Assembly: GCA_030770535.1 (NCBI GenBank)
Contig: JASVEC010000007.1
Location: 992,001-1,056,000 of the forward strand
Length of the DNA stretch: 64,000 bases
From: Batkoa obscura
Lineage: Eukaryota > Entomophthoromycota > Entomophthoromycetes > Entomophthorales > Batkoaceae
Reading direction: 5' to 3'
Below, piece after piece: positions 63,005 to 64,000 of the stretch. Below the pieces are notes generated by a model. It ran no database searches. It had not been told where the DNA came from and saw only the letters and a list, made by a program, of their open reading frames with translations. The position numbers and the translations under genes were made by a program. How positions within the stretch are numbered: position 1 is the stretch's first letter; the number at the start of each line of letters is the position of its first letter.

Positions 63005-64000
63005 TTAAAAGTTTGTACTGTTCTCATTTTTTTTATAGTTTTATATTTTAACTTTTTTAAATGATTAAATTATTTTATTACATATAATAAAAAATGTAAC
63101 TTTATTTAAAAAAAACAACTTTAATTTAATAAAAACAATAAATATTAAAATTTATTACTTATTAAAATTTATTAGCTACTAAAATTAAATTATATTTATA
63201 TGAAAAAACCTTAAATAAAAAACTATTTTACATTATATAATAAGTTTCAATTTTAAAAAAATACTTATTAAATTATTTAGAAGTTATTGTGTTTTTACTC
63301 ATTCTATATTCAAACAGGATTTCAAATGGTTATAGCTTTTAATTTTGATACGTTGGAGTTAAAATATTTAAGCCGTTGTTTATTATAGTTCAAATAATTA
63401 TCTATAAATTAATAGGCACCTAAAAAATACATAAAATAATTTATCAAAATGCTAAGGAATCTTCTTCCTGTAAAACTATCTATAGGATAATTACTAAAAC
63501 TAGTCTGTAAACAAATAATCTATTTATTAATATTATTTTTTCAATAAAATCAATGGAAAAACAATATTGAGAAAAGTATGGGTTTTACTTCACTTAACTG
63601 TATAATGAGCTTTGATTAGGAATTTCCTTTAAAGGAATGCTTTTGCTTCATTAAGGTTCACTTTTAAGCGAGATGATTCTATAAGTATTTTTAATATAGT
63701 AAAATATACTGAAGGATAGCGTCAAAGTGCAAAGGGTTTAAATAAACGTTTTAATTTTCTATTAAAGTTTAATTCAAATGATATTAAACTAGATTATATT
63801 TGTGTTGATCTTACCAAGTCATTGAAGGTGCTTTGATCATGCTGTTTTTTAAAGGGATTTGACAACTTCATAAATCATTTGCACTTAAAGGATCATTTAG
63901 TGTTAAAGTGGAATATATGCTTTTTATAGTAACCGCCCAGTTTCAAGGGCTAAAAATAGACGTAATTTTTTTAGTTCAATTACTTTATAATAGATGGATC
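63005..64000. other. AT-rich intergenic DNA to the window end
   Basis: No gene seen on either strand. Confidence 0.5.

Noticed and set aside
1-64000. CRISPR arrays, rRNA genes, centromere or telomere repeats
   Set aside because: None seen; repeated units in the window are all accounted for by LTRs, T1, MITEs and microsatellites.

Overview
This is a strongly AT-rich nuclear eukaryotic window, most likely from a fungus. The evidence is a tRNA-Tyr with a 9-nt intron after the anticodon, TATA boxes about 25-80 bp before most start codons, Ty3/gypsy LTR elements, and secreted class 3 lipases and multicopper oxidases of fungal type. Every host gene seen here is a single uninterrupted frame. Base composition and gene content would suit an early-diverging lineage such as Conidiobolus and its relatives, but that placement is inference and was not tested.

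Layout. 1-9000: four members of a ~200-residue family with paired N-terminal LPxY motifs (1-259 partial, 2875-3504, 6692-7312, 8326-8949), a segmental tandem duplication, a tRNA-Asn, solo LTRs and short inverted-repeat elements. 9231-16884: a whole-looking Ty3/gypsy element. 17483-18586: an Old Yellow Enzyme-type oxidoreductase. 20796-24315: a DNA transposon (here called T1; DDE-like transposase) with LTR remnants. 25638-32779: four class 3 lipases. 34742-38683: three more LPxY-family genes. 39921-40002: tRNA-Tyr. 41215-48870: a second, essentially identical Ty3/gypsy copy in the opposite orientation. 49041-51452: a rearranged, palindromic T1 with nested LTR and MITE copies. 51568-57857: two multicopper oxidases. 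60235-61179: a fifth lipase. The rest is AT-rich intergenic DNA.

How the parts fit. The host genes are mostly members of three locally multiplied families: LPxY proteins (7), secreted lipases (5) and secreted multicopper oxidases (2). Lipases and oxidases both show mosaic identity, with nearly identical tracts beside divergent ones, which suggests recent gene conversion or partial duplication. The mobile fraction is one LTR family, one T1 family, and about 17 MITEs of ~105 bp that share T1's outermost bases and its apparent TA target.

The most striking structural signal is that the outer flanks of the two inverted 7.65-kb LTR elements are swapped. The left flanks of the two copies together rebuild a single interrupted LTR, and the right flanks together give a 4-bp target duplication. 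The simplest reading is recombination between the copies that inverted the ~24 kb between them, which carries the oxidoreductase, lipase and LPxY genes. An assembly error at an identical repeat would look the same.
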